The notes under the pieces are model-generated. The model had not been told where the DNA came from and made no database searches. It saw nothing but the letters and a program-made list of their open reading frames with translations. From contig NZ_JAGGPP010000006.1 of the NCBI RefSeq assembly GCF_018613755.1, forward strand, positions 390,877-454,876: DNA of 64,000 bases. Direction: 5' to 3'. The stretch is from Arthrobacter sp. ISL-72 (lineage in GTDB: Bacteria > Actinomycetota > Actinomycetes > Actinomycetales > Micrococcaceae). Position numbers and translations under genes: made by a program. Shown here one piece after another: positions 62,570 through 64,000 of the stretch. Each line of letters opens with the position of its first letter. The first letter of the stretch is position 1.

Positions 62570-63529
62570 TTAGCCCATGATGGCCGAACCCACGAAGGGG
62601 TCGACGGCCAGGGCGATGAAGAGCAGGGTCAGGTAGCTGATTGAGCCGTGGAAGACCTTCATGGCGCCTTTGTTGGAGACGTCACCGCCCTGGGCGCGGT
62701 TATACAGGGCGTGCGATTCATACAGGAACCAGGCGCCGGCAACCACTGCGGTGATGGTGTACACCCAGCCGGCCCCTCCTGCGGGAACCATCAGCAGCGA
62801 GCAGGCAACCATGGCCCAGGCGTAGAGAACCACTTGCACGGAGACTACCTTCGCGCCCGCAATCGCACCGAGCATCGGGACGTTGGCGTTCCGGTAGTCC
62901 TCGCCGTAACGCATGGACAGCGGCCAGTAGTGCGGCGGGGTCCACAGGAAAATCACCATGAAGAGGACGATGGCCGGCCACTCTACGGTGTTGGTGACGG
63001 CGGCCCAGGCGATGAGCACGGGGAAGCATCCTGCCGCTCCGCCCCAAACGATGTTCTGGGCTGTCCGCCGCTTGAGGATCATTGTGTAAATGACGACGTA
63101 AAAGACGATGGCACCGAGGCCGAGCCAGGCCGAGAGCGGGTTGGCGCCGAACCAGAGGATTGCGATGGCGGCGGCACCCAGCAGCCACGAGAACACGAGA
63201 GCTTCGCGGGGAGTCACTTCACCGGTGACCAGCGGCCGGTTCTCCGTCCGGTGCATCAGCTTGTCGATGTCGCGGTCGATGTAGCAGTTGAAGGCCCCGG
63301 CACTGCCCGCAGCGAATGCTCCGCCCACGAGAGTCGCAAGGATCAACCCGATGGACGGGAATCCGCGTTCGGCGTAGATCATGGTGGGCAGGGTGCTCAC
63401 GAGCAGAAGTTCGATGACCCGCGGTTTCGTGAGGGCAAGGTACGCCTTGGCTTTGCGTGCTACCCCGATCTTTCCGGGAAGCCGGGAGGCGGTCAGCGGC
63501 GTATCTGTTGTGCTCACGGTGGCAGTCAC
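62570..63529 (-). CDS. ctaB: Protoheme IX farnesyltransferase (heme O synthase)
   Basis: 319 residues, GTG start, about nine membrane helices. UbiA-family motifs: [18 protein letters not shown], the first Asp-rich motif [20 protein letters not shown], and the second in [26 protein letters not shown]. It adds a farnesyl group to heme b to make heme O, the substrate of CtaA. It converges with ctaA and is divergent from tkt. Confidence 0.96.
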   Translation of the reverse strand: MTATVSTTDTPLTASRLPGKIGVARKAKAYLALTKPRVIELLLVSTLPTMIYAERGFPSIGLILATLVGGAFAAGSAGAFNCYIDRDIDKLMHRTENRPLVTGEVTPREALVFSWLLGAAAIAILWFGANPLSAWLGLGAIVFYVVIYTMILKRRTAQNIVWGGAAGCFPVLIAWAAVTNTVEWPAIVLFMVIFLWTPPHYWPLSMRYGEDYRNANVPMLGAIAGAKVVSVQVVLYAWAMVACSLLMVPAGGAGWVYTITAVVAGAWFLYESHALYNRAQGGDVSNKGAMKVFHGSISYLTLLFIALAVDPFVGSAIMG

Positions 63530-63957
63530 TCTGTTCTGTCTGGCTGTTCAGTCCGGCGGGTTCTCGCAGCGGCGGCGGCCCCAAACGGGCCCGATCCTTC
63601 CGGCGGTGGCCTCCGAATATCATACCGTGGCTCCCGGAACTCCAAAGCCTCCGCAATTCCGGGAGGTTAACCGCTCCTCACGGCCGCGTCCGGCCTCGGT
63701 GATTCATATAAAGAAAATTCAGTCCACTTAGTGAGATATACGCTGACCAGCCTTTGGAATGGGGCTAAGCTGTCTGCAGATCAGCACGCAAGGAATCGCT
63801 ATGGAATGCGCATTCCCGGAGACTCAAACGCGACTGAATGAAGATCAACGTTTCGATGGTGAACGGCTGGTACAAACCGCAGCGGGCGCCATGATGTGTG
63901 TCCCGCTCCGGCCTGTCCGTACCATCTGCCGTCAGCACAGAGAGGGGCCCGGTTTTC
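63530..63957. other. Divergent intergenic region between ctaB and tkt
   Basis: 428 bp. An AT-rich stretch at about 63700-63745 stands out and may hold promoters for both genes. No clean hexamer pair was assigned. An ATG at 63801 with AAGGA upstream opens a frame through the window end, overlapping tkt in another frame (see findings). No RNA gene or repeat was recognised. Confidence 0.6.
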
Positions 63958-64000
63958 GTGCCACATTTGGAAGAGCAAGAACTGTCATGGACCGATTTGG
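63958..64000 (+). CDS. tkt: Transketolase, N-terminal fragment (truncated by window edge)
   Basis: GTG 63958 begins VPHLEEQELSWTDL before the window ends. EEQELSWTDL matches the start of Arthrobacter-type transketolases, and tkt next to ctaB is the normal gene order there. GAGAGGGG is ten bases upstream. Only 14 codons are visible, so the call leans on synteny. Confidence 0.7.
   Translation, partial: MPHLEEQELSWTDL

Overview
The window is about 64 kb of high-GC actinobacterial chromosome. It looks like the Arthrobacter/Pseudarthrobacter group (Micrococcaceae). The reasons are the SufR-led suf operon without sufS/sufU, the ctaA-ctaB-tkt order, the divergent glgA/glgC pair, the ATP-grasp/alpha-E/transglutaminase operon, and many genes that appear leaderless, with a TANNNT box 6-8 nt before ATG or GTG. 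It is mostly core chromosome. I saw no phage, transposase, CRISPR array, rRNA or replication origin. One tRNA is present (Leu, anticodon GAG).

Layout. 1-5.6 kb: an acyl-CoA dehydrogenase fragment and an M20 peptidase, tRNA-Leu with a strong terminator, several small hypotheticals, a lipoprotein-type HNH nuclease and a VOC protein. 5.6-15 kb: a cyclopropane-fatty-acid synthase-like enzyme, an EVE-HNH protein (probably a modification-dependent nuclease), malQ, a DksA-like zinc protein coupled to an M50 protease, an ECM4/YqjG-type GST, a serine hydrolase and an FUSC transporter. 15-22 kb: a lipid module (MaoC hydratase, FabG4-type reductase, thiolase) divergent from a TetR regulator across a 14-bp-arm palindrome, followed by an acyl-CoA oxidase-like gene. 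22-29.4 kb: divergent glgA/glgC, an unusual zinc-finger SDR, a universal stress protein, and a convergent NarL regulator / GAF histidine kinase pair of the DevR/DevS type.

29.6-33 kb: transglutaminase, alpha-E and circularly permuted ATP-grasp genes, a conserved but poorly understood operon. 33-43.5 kb: a YeiH-type exporter, pepN, a lipoate ligase, type B L31, a TrmH-like methyltransferase, a TauE/SafE exporter, an ABC ATPase, serB, an SDR and Hsp20. 43.6-48 kb: fabG, DUF3099, a small Cys-rich protein, SURF1, YbaK and ABC-F. 48.5-54 kb: a biotin ECF transporter (bioY and two partners), a thiolase plus AMP-ligase pair, and a YpfJ-type metallopeptidase. 54.3-59.5 kb: sufR-B-D-Rieske-C-T. 59.6-64 kb: an ABC exporter, ctaA, ctaB and the first codons of tkt.

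Functional themes are fatty-acid turnover, glycogen metabolism, Fe-S assembly together with heme A and cytochrome oxidase maturation (suf, SURF1, ctaA, ctaB), and biotin and lipoate supply. Best leads for follow-up: the TetR operator whose arms contain both divergent -10 boxes, a DtxR/IdeR-like iron box between sufR and the ABC exporter, the EVE-HNH protein, the SDR that lacks the usual catalytic tyrosine, the ATP-grasp operon, and a nested inverted-repeat element between ctaA and ctaB. All calls come from reading the sequence; no database search was run.
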